A DNA stretch of 64,000 nt, taken from the NCBI RefSeq assembly GCF_050908995.1, contig NC_135129.1, positions 868,001 through 932,000 on the forward strand, read 5' to 3'. The notes under the pieces are model-generated. The model worked only from the letters and a program-made list of their open reading frames with translations. It searched no databases and was not told the DNA's origin. This document shows positions 46,434 through 57,440 of this stretch, in pieces. Source of the DNA: Andrena cerasifolii. Taxonomy: Eukaryota; Arthropoda; Insecta; Hymenoptera; Andrenidae. Each line of letters starts with the position of its first letter. Position 1 is the stretch's first letter. The position numbers and the translations under genes are program-made.

Positions 46434-47392
46434 AAACCCCACGGCCACTATGAAATTTTTAATAATTTACATGTAAATATCTTTATTATTAAGGCCCATT
46501 GGCAGAAACGCTCGGACACCTATTTACTTATTTTCGACATAGATCCAGCGTGCCAAAGCTCATCAAAATCGGTGTCCACCTCATCGTATCCACCCCTTGT
46601 CAGCTAATTTCAAGTTTTCGTCAAAAAGCCTTCCATGGGACGTTTCTAGGACTGCAAAGATCAAAATTAAGCAAAACAAATCGATTTTTTGAGTCGTTCA
46701 AAGTAGAAAACCCCCTTTTGGGTATATAGATTAAATAATCTCTTTTTCTTTTTGTGCGTCAGATAACCCTTACGATACTTTCCGTAAACGCCAGAACCAC
46801 CCGATTATTTTTCAACGCGCTCTCTCTCTCGCTCTCTATCTACCATGTTTTTTTCACTGTCACACAAAAATTCACAACAATAGTTCAAGATACAATAAAG
46901 TAGCCTGCCGAACCTCAAATTAATTTGTCGAACGGTTTTTATGAAAAAAATTCATAAAGAATTACCTATTTTTCGGCCCAACAAGGCGCAATCCCCCCTT
47001 AAGTTTTGCTGGGCGAAGTTTAATTTCAAATTTCGTAATTTCAGGTTTAACTTTTTCCAAGACTACCTACTACCAAGGGACAAATTTTAAGGCAAAAGAT
47101 GGAAGACGACACATCACATACAGCTAATCAAAGAACTTTGCCATATTCAATAAACTCAATAAACCTCCCCTCACCTTTTAAGAATGAATAAAGACTACAT
47201 AGTTTGCCAGGTTGATTGATAGTCTCTTTGTTAGTCCTTTCTCGTCACCAATATGCCTGCTTCTGGACTGAAATAAAGTTGGATTTCGAGAAATAGTTAC
47301 ATTACACTAATCCGGGGGAAAATCATACTGTATGATATAGAAACATGTGCCACATCGGCTTTACGCAAAAGAAATGGTAGTATGTATTCATT
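46434..47392. other. Intergenic, nothing recognised
   Basis: CGCAATCCCCCCTTAAG (46988) looks like one tip of a TTAAGGGG-type element, but its partner was not found. A short CT-rich run is at 46820-46850. Confidence 0.35.
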
Positions 47393-47395
47393 GTA

Positions 47396-48331
47396 GGGGA
47401 GATCGGGTGTGGTTGTCACAACCGCTATATCAAAGAAACTATAAACAATAGGAATGTACTAAGAATCCATGGCGATGCGTAAACATATCGCCGCCTCCAC
47501 CCCCATCATACAAGTCGTTGCGGAGTCGCACGGAGACACAATGTGTCATTGTTTGTTTTCGTGCGCTCGAACTAAATTACGCCGTATTTTCTATCAAGTA
47601 AGTATAGGTTGTTTCTTAGTAATGACTATAAAATTGTTGCATTATTCTCGTAGTTTAGAGTTTTTTTCTAACTTACCGTAATGATTTTTTTTGCTTGTTT
47701 TAAACTTTTTAATACGAGAATAGAGAGGTGAAATTGTTTGACGGTTTGGGGCAAGTTGTCACAGAACATTTGGGATTGGGTATTTGCCGCATGTGACAAC
47801 TAACCCCGGTGTAGCTTGCTGTAGATATCACGCGATATTATTTTCTTGTTTGTTTGGCAACAGTTCCCAATAATAATGCCGCAAACTTATAAGAAGAAGA
47901 CGTCCAGAGGTGAGGTGCCCCCGGAATTAATGTTACGTGCGGTAAGAGAGGTTAAAAAGAGCAATTACAAATTACACAATAAGAGGGATTGCAAAGGATT
48001 ATAATATAAATTACCGCACTCTAGCGCGATATTGTGAGAAATACAATAAAAACTGATATTACTTTCTTAATTGAATCGACTTTTTATTCATAAACTTAGC
48101 TATCCAGATACTGTGACAACCAACCCAACCTCCGGGTATGTTGCCACAAAATAGTTCCTGCAAATAATGTGAATTAGCTCCTAATCTGGTTGACAAAATC
48201 CACAGGACCAATATTTTTTATAAAGCCGGACGTGCGTAGTTTATATTAATCTAAGTTTGTATGAACTTCCCTGCAGCCATAACCTACAAAAAATTAAAAT
48301 AAGGAAATGAGACAACCATACCCGGTCTCCC
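47396..48331 (+). mobile_element. pogo-type element with transposase N-terminus
   Basis: 936 bp with tips GGGGAGATCGGGTGTGGTTG and CAACCATACCCGGTCTCCC, flanked by TA (47394-47395, 48332-48333). TGTGACAACCAACCC and GGGGCAAGTTGTCAC words recur inside. It encodes only a DNA-binding fragment, which identifies the family for relatives with the same tips. Confidence 0.85.
47876..48056 (+). pseudogene. pogo-type transposase DNA-binding domain, frameshifted
   Basis: Begins MPQTYKKKTSRGEVPPELML, close to the MPRxYKRKT start of Tigger/pogo-like proteins, then AVREVKK. A frameshift near 47985 moves the helix-turn-helix into the next frame, TIRGIAKDYNINYRTLARY, before a stop at 48054-48056. This domain binds terminal repeats; the DDE domain is deleted. 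TTTGGCAACAG just upstream could be a 3' splice site. Confidence 0.75.
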
Positions 48332-48333
48332 TA

Positions 48334-48709
48334 ATAGGAAACAATCCATTTCTTGCAAGTTGCTAAAGTCAGGAAAACAGTCCATCCAAGAAAATAGTGT
48401 CCCCATGGAAAGACTGCTAATAAACAAAAATGGATTACCATTGGCAAATAGAAATGCTGCGAGTTTCCAGCTAGGTAATTTTACACCATAAAGTCAAGAC
48501 AGCTGAGTTGTAATGAGCTTTGACTGTACACCATATTCTTCCAATATTTCACTCATCGAGTATTATTTTTTTTTAAATTTCAATTCCTTTTAAAAGGAAA
48601 TGCATCACAAAAAAGTTGCTATTTAACACAGATAAAACTCTCTTATAGACCTAAGTAATTTTATCGGCAAACTACATTTGGCTGTACAAATAACTGATTT
48701 TGTACCTCT
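48334..48709. other. Intergenic, nothing recognised
   Basis: No supported feature. Confidence 0.35.
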
Positions 48710-48713
48710 TTAA

Positions 48714-48860
48714 CCCTTTCGCTACGAGCGCCGACTATAACCGGCACCCACGCGACGACCTGTGTGTACGAGCGCCAACTTTAGTCGGCATCTTAAATAG
48801 TTTAAAAAAAAATATTTAGAAAAAAGCACTTTCGCGGAAATGTACGCCATAACGAAAGGG
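48714..48860. mobile_element. TTAA-flanked piggyBac-like mini-MITE, family D
   Basis: 147 bp between TTAA (48710-48713) and TTAA (48861-48864). Tips CCCTTTCGCTACGAGCG and CGCCATAACGAAAGGG. Subterminal spaced palindromic words GCCGACTATAACCGGC and GCCAACTTTAGTCGGC occur on the left side. Confidence 0.85.
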
Positions 48861-48864
48861 TTAA

Positions 48865-49613
48865 AAGTATCACATACGCCAATATCTGTTTTTCCTTTAC
48901 ACTGGAAAAGCAGACATCAGTTTTAGTCACAAATTCTCGTAGAGTATCCGTGGAGGATATCACATTTACCGTGCTTGGAAACGAAGTGTAGTATAACAGA
49001 GATTTATTTTGGAAACTATTTAATTTTCCACGAACAATAATTTTCCCTCAATTGTACTGTGCTTTTCGTTTCACTCTTCATCCACCACGTTGCCCATTCC
49101 AACAGTTAGGGGAGCTTTCCACCTTCCCTGTTTTACTAGGGCCGCATAACCAAGTGTAGAAGACACTTCGATATAAACGTCTCAAGGACGGTAACTTGCG
49201 GTCGGTAAGCGTTGCGACGCTGTAGCAGGGTAGTATGGCCGCGAGATACGCTAAATGCGACGTAAATATCGATCTCCCTTCTACGACTTCCTCTCGAGTA
49301 GGGCTAATATGTCTTCCAAGCACGACTGGCGACGATACTATTCGAATAATTCAATGCTTAAATATTTTATAGGCATTCGAGTGCTATGAATGATTTCGTA
49401 TAATTGAGTATTCGAACATGTTACTCAAATAAGGAAGTATTAATACTTACGTAATGCGGATATTGATGATGAATTTAAATAATACATAGTGTTGACAAGC
49501 GATTATCGGGTTACGTACACAAATGAATGTCCTTTAATATTAGTCATTTGTTTTAGAAACACGTTTAACGATGACAAACCAAGAAATATTTGAAAAGTGG
49601 TTTTGTCCTGCAC
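48865..49613. other. Intergenic, nothing recognised
   Basis: A minus-strand frame at 49078-49323 has no domain. Confidence 0.3.
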
Positions 49614-49616
49614 TAA

Positions 49617-50454
49617 CAAGGGAACACCGCGAATCCGGGCTCACCGATTGGAACGCAACTTTGTGGGTTTTTAGAGTGACTCAAAACAAGAACAACGGCG
49701 TGTTTCATTTGGGCCCTATCGCCCTTTAACTCGGCGGGAGGCGCCACTGGGTAAAATTTACCACAGAGGCGCTAGTTGCGAAAATATGAAGACTGTTTGA
49801 GTTTTTGTTACAATTTTTTAAAGAACTTTAATAAACATTTTAAGATATTTCATAAATTTTCTTTAATTTTTAAAACACTGTACTTTAACATAAAAATTAC
49901 AAAATTAAAAAAAAATATTCTGAAACCGTGGTTTTTTACGTTTTAATTTTGGGTATTTTTCAACCGGTAGCGACAACCTGTGTTACAATATGGGGTGCGC
50001 CTCCCGCTGGGTTAAGGGGGTGAAAACTAACCTCAAAATCAAATTGGCACTTCCACTTTTCGCGTATAACTTTCAAAGTATAACAGACAGAAAAAAAATG
50101 TTTCTTACAAAAGTTTAATGGTGCAATAAGCGCTACAAACTTGCGTTAACCAAATTTTTAAATGAGTTTTTTTTCGTCAGTTATATATATTTTTTTAACT
50201 CTTTTCAAAAACCGAAGTTTGTAGCGCTTATTGCACCATTAAACTTTTGTTTGAAACATTTTTTTCTGTCTGATGTACTTTGAGAGTTATATGCGAAAAA
50301 GTGGAAGTGCCAAGTTGACTTTAAAGTTAGTTTTCATCCCCTTAAAGCGCGACAGGGCCCAAATGAAACACACCGTTGTTCTTGTTTTGAGTCACTCTAA
50401 AAACCCACAAAGTTGCGTTCCAATCAGTAAGTCTGGGTACGCGGTGTCTCCTTG
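49617..50454. mobile_element. CAAGG foldback, second subfamily, interrupted copy
   Basis: Copy of 20756-21313 flanked by TAA (49614-49616, 50455-50457), tips CAAGGGAACACCGCGAATCC and GGTGTCTCCTTG. It is interrupted in its left arm by the TTAA MITE at 49730-50011. Without that insert it is about 552 bp. Confidence 0.9.
49730..50011 (-). mobile_element. TTAA-flanked piggyBac-like MITE, family A copy 2
   Basis: 282 bp, inverted relative to 11801-12076, between TTAA (49726-49729) and TTAA (50012-50015). Tips CTCGGCGGGAGGCGCC and GCGCCTCCCGCTGGG. The host foldback has a single TTAA at this point in its other copy (20865-20868), proving target duplication. Confidence 0.93.
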
Positions 50455-50619
50455 TAAGAAACAAAAAATGGAAGTTCTTCGTTAACTATCTTGTTACTTT
50501 TGACTATTCCTGCTCGAATATTAATGACGTCAATAAATTTTTTAATAATTCAGAGTTATTGTTAGATAGTTCCAACTCTGCTGAAAATACAGATTGAATT
50601 ATTCCAATTAATACTTATA

Positions 50620-51598
50620 AACTGCTGTACAAAATTAAAGGAACACTATAATTTCCCGAAAATTTTGGTCATTTTCAAATGGCTGTATCTCCGTAAAAAA
50701 ATGGTTGCAAAGAATATTTTAAAAAAGTATTTTAACGCTTGAAGTTTCTACTTTTTCAATCAAGGACTGTTTAAAAAATTTTTGCCTACTTTGAAAGTAT
50801 GCGCGGGGCAAAAAAAATTTTCAAATAAATCCAGTGGAGGGCTATTGTAGAGCAAACATTTCTCTTTAATTTCGATTTTGTTTTGTTTTGTTGTATGATT
50901 TTTATTGACCGAGTTATTCGCGATCAAAGCAAAAAAGGTACTTTTCATTTTAAACACCTATAACTTCCGAACGTATGATCGCAGACAAAATTCGGGCACT
51001 GCTTAAGGGTAGTTTGAACACGCAAAAACCGTGGACATTTGAATCATTTAAAAATTTCCTTTAAACTGGCATCATGTTTTGTGAAAAAATGGAGAATATG
51101 CAATTTTTTGTGTCATTTTATAATGGGTTGTGTACGATGAAAAAAATTTCATTAAATTACCCACTAAAGGCTCTGAAAGGAAAATTTCTTAGCGTTCCAA
51201 AACACGCATGAAAAAATTTCTGCAATTATGCATTCGCAAGTTATAGGTGTTCAAAGTGAAAAGTACCTTTTTTGCTTTGATCAAGACAAAACGAAATTAA
51301 AGAGAACTATTTGCTCTACACGAACCCTCTATTGGATTTACTTGAAATTTTTTTTGACCCGTGCATACGTTCAAACTAGGCAAAAAAAATTGAAACTTTA
51401 TTTCCAGTGCTTCATCTTCATAAAACAGTATCATAATGGGTGAAAACAAGAGTTCTAGATTCAAAAACTAGAAACTTCAAGCGTTAAAATGCTTTCTTTA
51501 AAAATTTTTTGCGACCATTTTTCGCGCAGTTACAGGCATTTAAAAATGACCAAACTTTTGGGGAAATTATAGTGTTCCATTAATTTCGATCAGCAGTG
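50620..51598. mobile_element. TA-flanked foldback, ACTGCTG tips
   Basis: 979 bp with ends AACTGCTGTACAAAATTAAA and GATCAGCAGTG, flanked by TA (50618-50619, 51599-51600). The arms pair for more than 300 bp (GGAACACTATAATTTCCC with its complement; TTTAACGCTTGAAGTTTCTA with its complement). The tips are typical of Tc1/mariner relatives in insects. No transposase. Confidence 0.82.
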
Positions 51599-51600
51599 TA

Positions 51601-53125
51601 TTAATCACTATATTATATTTCATACATACGCAAAAATATTTTTTATAATGTATACGTATATACATATGAGATATACGAATATTAAGGGTACCCTCTCAGT
51701 AAAATTTTTAAAAAATTGATTTTTTTTATATTTTGGTAGTACATGCCTAGTTAAAATTTGGCGTGAAAAATCGTAGCGATGTAGAGTCTACAGGTATAAA
51801 AGTAACCGATTCGTATCCACAGCAGTTAAACTTTAAACGCGTTTTTTCAAAACACGTCTTCTTAACACTGCGGAAGCCCTACTAAAAAAAATAATCGATC
51901 GCATACAAAAATTCTTGCGGAATTTCGTTCATTACTAAATTCTCCGTGGAATCATCTATGACGGTACCTGTGCGGTCAATCGTTCTCTTTTTATAAACAT
52001 TTTCGTACATAAAATTACAACACATGAGATTACAATATTTTGCTATAACCGTAGATAATTCCACGAACAATCTTATAACTTTAAGAATTTTCGATGTTTG
52101 TCGATTTCACATAATTCTCCGGGACGTTAAAAATTCCGCAGATGAGGATCTTTTTTTGTATCACCTGGATAGTCAAAGCCACCAACAGTCAGCAGCATTA
52201 GATAAAATTTCCAAAAATGTTATTTATTATCTTCAAAGATGTATAAATACATGCCAAAAAGTTTTTTGACCCTACGAACTTTACTTTTTTTTAAAGTAAA
52301 AATAAAAAAAATTACCTATTTCTGCAGTGATGGGAAGGTACACTTAATAACAATAAAATCAGACAAAAAAAGGTTATTCGTTAATTAGTTTGTGTTATTT
52401 TTTTACGTGAATATGTATATTGAAGTTTAATTCAACGATATATTACATAGCAGAATAAACAATTACTATAACGGACGGCACAAAGAAAATGATAAAACTT
52501 CAGTTCACTTTTCTCGGTTGTTTCGAAATGCTAGGTGGGACATTTTTTTAACTAAGGAGTTTAACTTTTTCTTGTGTCCGTTTTGGCAAAACGTGCGACG
52601 CCGAGAGTGGTAGTCAATAGCGGTTGGGCACGTCCACTGCCGCTTACAAGTAAACAGTTTCCCGATTTGGAATATATTTTTTGAAAGTACTCATAGTAAC
52701 TAAGAAATCATGAAAATGATACCTGCAATGGACCTATTGTACTCGTGTTATTGAGGCGTACGCGAAAAACGGCAAAACCCTCTTTTCAGAATAATTGGCT
52801 AAAACCTGGTATCTGTGTTTTTGTGGTGTTGAATCCGAATATGATGTTATTTTTTGTGTAAAACAATTTCCTAAGGTAGTCCCCTTAATAAAAAATTGTT
52901 TTTTTTGGAGACACCTCAAAAAGGAAAGGCCGAAGAATTTTTTAAAAAAAATTTCGGATTCCCCGCACCAACTACTTCAAAATCCATGTTAACCTGTTTT
53001 TTAACTCCCAGGGGCCACATTTGGGCCCCTAGGGCTAGATACCAATTCAACGATCTTCACATTGACTGCTTTATCACCGTATTCGAATAAAATTGTAAGT
53101 GTTTTCGTCATGTTTCCCCATGCTA
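51601..53125. other. AT-rich intergenic
   Basis: No gene is supported; several short frames (for example 51882-52269 on both strands) lack domains. Confidence 0.35.
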
Positions 53126-53129
53126 ACTT

Positions 53130-53360
53130 TTTGAAAATTCAAAAAATTCTGAAACTTTGTGCAAATACGGAGTTTTTCGTCAAGATTGCAACGCAATTTT
53201 TTTTTGCTATCCAAATACACTCAAAGGGGGTGAAATTAACCCCCGAAGATTTAGCTATTTTCGATTTTATTTTGTAACACGCAATTTGTAAAAGATAAAA
53301 AAAAGTTTCAAGACAAAAGTTACTTTTTTTAATTACATCTATCAAATCGTAAAAGTTTTA
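53130..53360 (+). mobile_element. Half of a CAAGG foldback (one arm)
   Basis: AATTCAAAAAATTCTGAAAC through GGGGGTGAAATTAACCCC to CAAGACAAAAGTTAC reproduces the left arm of 91-520 and 12487-12888. The CAAGG tip and the whole second arm are absent, a likely deletion or abortive excision product. Confidence 0.75.
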
Positions 53361-53576
53361 TCAATTGTTTAAACAATTAGAAAAAAGTTATAAACAAAAA
53401 TGTTAATGTTTTCTACAATTCGTTTCTTCACGCGAAATCTGAACTGGATGTTTAAATAATTATGAAACAGCATAATCCATTTTTTTTTTCCCATATAATT
53501 TCAACTTTTGTTTTATTGCGGAACTGTGCTCCTCGACAATCGAAGAACTTTTGGATCCCATTGTAACGTACCTTAA

Positions 53577-54999
53577 GGGGAGGTTCCGGTCTAAAAAATC
53601 GATTTTTTTTTATTTCATTTTTCGAATGTTCAACATTTTAGGAATATGCGTTTAAAAGGATTTTTTGAAATTCGTAAAATTTTCGAAGTTATAGGCATTT
53701 GAATAGCGACAAATGCATGGGTAAAACCCGGCCACTCGGCGCTCAGGTTGTCGTCGTTCTTCGACGGTTTATAATAGGTCAATTTTTATGAATGTCGAAG
53801 GTAACAATGGAAACTCGGTTATTAGGGGTCACGGAAAATTTTTGAAAAAATTACAAAAATGACATATTTTTTAGAAAATAACGACACTTGAAGTTTGAAA
53901 TCACTATTTCTCTATATTTCTTGTCGTTTCAAAGCCTTTAAAAATTATAAATTTTCAATTTTTGTATTTTTTCTGGTACTCTCCACGAGCCAGATGTATA
54001 TTCTTCAAAATAAAAAAAGTTTCAGTTGAATCGGATAATAACTTTTGGAGATACAGGTCCCACTGTTTTGGATGAAGTTCTTGACACCTCGACTTTAACG
54101 ACTCCTCAGTGCCGTCTGCAATAATTAATTATAAAACAAAAAATATATTTCTATAATTTAAAACATCCGCAATACAATGCAAAAAGTCCCATTCGATTGT
54201 ATGTAGTAGTTTTCCTTTAATTAATTCATAAAAATCGCCTATTTTTATAGGCTCTAGACCACTAGGCAGTCAGAAAGTCAATTTTTTTTGTTATATTTTT
54301 CGAAAGTACCACCCTTCCCGAGTAAAATGCCGATTGGTTTATGTTAAAATTTGCAAAGTTAAGGATTTTACAGCCGAAAAGGTCGAGCGCGTCATAAACT
54401 ATTTCTGCTCGCACGCTGGTAGACTAATTCCACTTTCGAAACTTTAAACGCGTTTTTCTCGGAATCATATTTCCTCTTCGTTTTGCAGTGATTGCGATAA
54501 AACAAAGGTACAAGTCGATTTAAGAAAAATTCAGTATATGTGAAACATGTTTAGTTACGATCTGAACCTACGCGTAAGTCTGTGAAAACTTCGGTTTTGA
54601 CAAAAAAAAATAAAAAGTCTCTTTTTCCTGGCGAAAAATCAAGTTTCTTTAAAATTTGCCGTTTTACAGCCGCCATTTTTATATTTTTTTTTCTTTTTCA
54701 ATAGGTTCAGAGCAGAATGGGGGTTAGGGCAAAGTATCAATTTCAGAGGATATTTCACAATTCAATTTCATACGGCTAGAATCACTGCAAAATGACAGCG
54801 GCTCCAGAAAAGAAACATCTATATATCAGGCAACTGTAGCGCTGTCGTACGTATGTATATATTATTCAAATATTTTTTTTTACTGTTTATAGTATTAAAA
54901 AACATTACCCAAAAGTACTAGTCACAATTTGTATTCATCTCCTCCTAATTAATTCGTAAAAAACACTTGATTTTCGAGCGATCTGACTGCCTAGTCCCT
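53577..54999. mobile_element. TTAAGGGG-type element, decayed, possibly two nested
   Basis: TTAA (53573-53576) precedes GGGGAGGTTCCGGTC on the left; the right end GACTGCCTAGTCCCT precedes TTAA (55000-55003). A second left-type tip, CTAGGCAGTCAGAAAGTC, lies at 54260, so two related copies may be nested or tandem. The right 100 bp match 27118-27226. No coding capacity. Confidence 0.5.
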
Positions 55000-55274
55000 T
55001 TAAGCTGCACGATGAGCAATGTTCTTCTAACATTTATTAGGAAATAACACGTGACACGTAGAGTAAGAAAGTAAGATAATTTATATGTATACCTATTTTT
55101 GTCTCCCATCAGAGTGTTATCTCATGTCTATTGTTGTGTGGAGCATTGATAATAAGAATAACTTTTATCAGTAACGTATTACGATGTATTCGCTTACGCA
55201 CGGAACAGAAATAAATATATGTATAAAATTTTACTTTAAATTGGTCCCTGCACGAATACTTTCTACACTCACTG

Positions 55275-56075
55275 TATGGACCAGCGATGCCCCGATGGGC
55301 GGTCCGAGGACGCAAGCATCCATAGCGTTTTCTACGAGCCGCGCGGAAGGGGGTGCTAGAAGCCAATGAAGCGGCGGGCATGCAACGGATAGGGAAAACT
55401 CTATAGTCTGATTTTCGAGAGTTCAGACCTGAGGCGGGTTTCTCCTTAACCACGCTCCGTCCAAAGAACCCGCGTCAGGTCTCGACTTTCGAAAATCAGA
55501 CTATAGTGCGCCCTTAGGCCCTAAAGGTGAAGTTCCACGGCACGCGGCTCCGCGAGCGCGATTCGGTGAAGTTCCACCGAGCCGCGTGCCGTGGAACTTC
55601 ACCTAAAGGCAGGCCTGCCCTTTAGGGTGCAAATACCTCCTGAAGTTATGGGACCCGGACAACAGCCGAGCGCGGAACTGTTACGTTGCTAACCACAGCA
55701 TGGGCTGCGGGAGAACTGCAACTGTGCGTGCGTCCATACTGGTTCGTACCCCGAGTCTATATAGCTGGGACTCACGCGTATGGGCGCATACGCACTCTTG
55801 TAGTTCTCCCAAAACCCACGCAACGGTTATCAAGGTAACAGTTCAGCCCTCGGCTGTTGCCCGGGTCCCAGAACTTGGGCAGATATTTGCACCCTAAAGG
55901 GCAGGCCTGCCTAAGGGTACGAGCCTACACGCAACTACTGGAGTTTTCCCTATCCGTTACATACCCGCCGCTTCTTTGGCTTCGAGCACCCCCTTCCGCG
56001 CGGCTCGTAGAAAACGCTATGGATGCTCGCGTCCTCGGACAGCCCATCGGGGCATCGCTGGACTATGGACACATC
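55275..56075. mobile_element. Hierarchical nest of palindromes
   Basis: An outer inverted pair (55275-55400 and about 55940-56075; GAGCCGCGCGGAAGGGGGTG with its complement) encloses three smaller palindromes in series: 55401-55507 (CTATAGTCTGATTTTCGA with its complement), 55531-55605 (GGTGAAGTTCCACGGCACGC with its complement) and 55608-55911 (GGCAGGCCTGCCCTTTAGGG with its complement). Each is small-MITE sized. The inner ones sit at CCTAAAGG-like sites, so they probably inserted successively. Confidence 0.75.
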
Positions 56076-56330
56076 GACATTACACTATAATAAGCGTCAA
56101 GCAAACCTAGTGCTTATTTCGTTCAACTGTTTAGAAACAATGTCTAAGTATCCTTAACATGATTCATACTCTGTAGTAGTCCGCGGAATCTCTCGCGTGT
56201 AGTTCAGTTTAATTTCGGAGCGAGTAACAACAGCAACAAGCAGGTTCTATTCGAGAGACAATTGTATAGAGGAGTTTATATATTCAAAACGAAATATAGC
56301 AGTGAGTGATATAGCCGTCATAAAATCGCG

Positions 56331-57440
56331 ATGGGCCGAAGGAAATGCCAAATAATTCGAAATTATTTTGAAGTGCGTGACGGCGAAGGGAAGCTACGCT
56401 GCAAAGTAGGAAGTTGCACTTCCACAATTTCGGTAAGTACATACTTAGGTTGAAAAACGAAATGTTCAATTCTTGTATTTATTGATGATCTTGTTCAGAT
56501 TTTCAAACTTATTTCTCAATGGTTATTCACATATAAATTCGGGTTTTTAGGATCACGCAACAAACCTCCTGAAACATTTAGAAATGTTTCATCCTGATGA
56601 ATTCACCCAAGTGATGATGGCGAAAGTGGAAATATCAAATACTGGTAATAATGTTGTAAAAAGAAGGAAATTAGATCTAATAGATGCATGTGTCCGTTTA
56701 ATCGCCGTGCATGGTAGACCATTCGCCCTAATAGATGATGAGGCTTTTCAGGAAGTTATTAATGCCGTGCCTCAATTTAGACAATCTCAGCCAAGGGAAC
56801 TCATAAATTCGCGTAAAGTACGCGATGCAGTTGCGCAGAGATATAAATCCAAGTGCAAACTAAAATTAAAAAAGAAGCGAAGGGAAACTTAATATCCATA
56901 AAAGTTGATGCAGCCACATGCATGGGCAGGTCATTTTTAGGCATAAACGCACAGTTCACAAAGGACTGCACTATACAAATTCGAACACGGGAAGTTATCG
57001 AACTTTTTAGAAGCCACACCGTCGAACATTTAAAACATCAGATTTTATCTGTTTGTAGAAAATTTAGTATTTCTGCAAATCAGATATATCTATGCGGCGA
57101 CATTACAGGATCAGCCCTGCTCGATACATTAATTGGAAATGAATTTTTTGATAATTCTGCAACTAAACTGCGTTCCACATAAGAGCATACCGGCGCCCTT
57201 ACCGATTTCCAACCGATCTGCGCAGCTCCCACGGATCTGACACACGCGATTGGTCGTAGCGCTTCCCCTGCCGGCTAGTAAACCAATCAACAGTGTGTCC
57301 CTGCGCGAAACGAGTATGCTCTAATGCGGAACGCAGTGTAGCAGTAAATAATCCACTAAAAGATGAAAGCATTACTTGAATTCTGGATAGGGCCAGGAAG
57401 ACGGTTAAAAAATTACGTACAATAACAGTTATTAACAGTT
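56331..57440 (+). pseudogene. hAT transposase with BED zinc finger, broken
   Basis: Exon 1 (56331-about 56431) encodes MGRRKCQIIRNYFEVRDGEG and LRCKVGSCTSTIS, then a consensus donor GTAAGT. The intron ends TTTTTAG at about 56551 and exon 2 begins DHATNLLKHLEMFHPDEF. The C-x4-C and H-x4-H pairs form a BED-type zinc finger split by the intron. Next come DLIDACVRLIAVHGRPFALI and a shift of frame near 56870 into ISIKVDAATCMGRSFLGINA, IRTREVIELFRSHTVEHLKH and a DI block. The DDE/RNase H-fold centre is only partly present. A MITE (57168-57336) splits it, and RARKTVKKLRT resumes after it. Homologues are hAT transposases or domesticated ZBED proteins; the breaks argue for a dead transposon. Confidence 0.82.
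57168..57336. mobile_element. Small MITE inside the hAT pseudogene
   Basis: 169 bp, tips CTGCGTTCCACATAAGAGCA and TGCTCTAATGCGGAACGCAG. GC-rich middle. hAT coding phrases lie on both sides in related frames, so it is an insertion. The target duplication is not clear. Confidence 0.75.
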
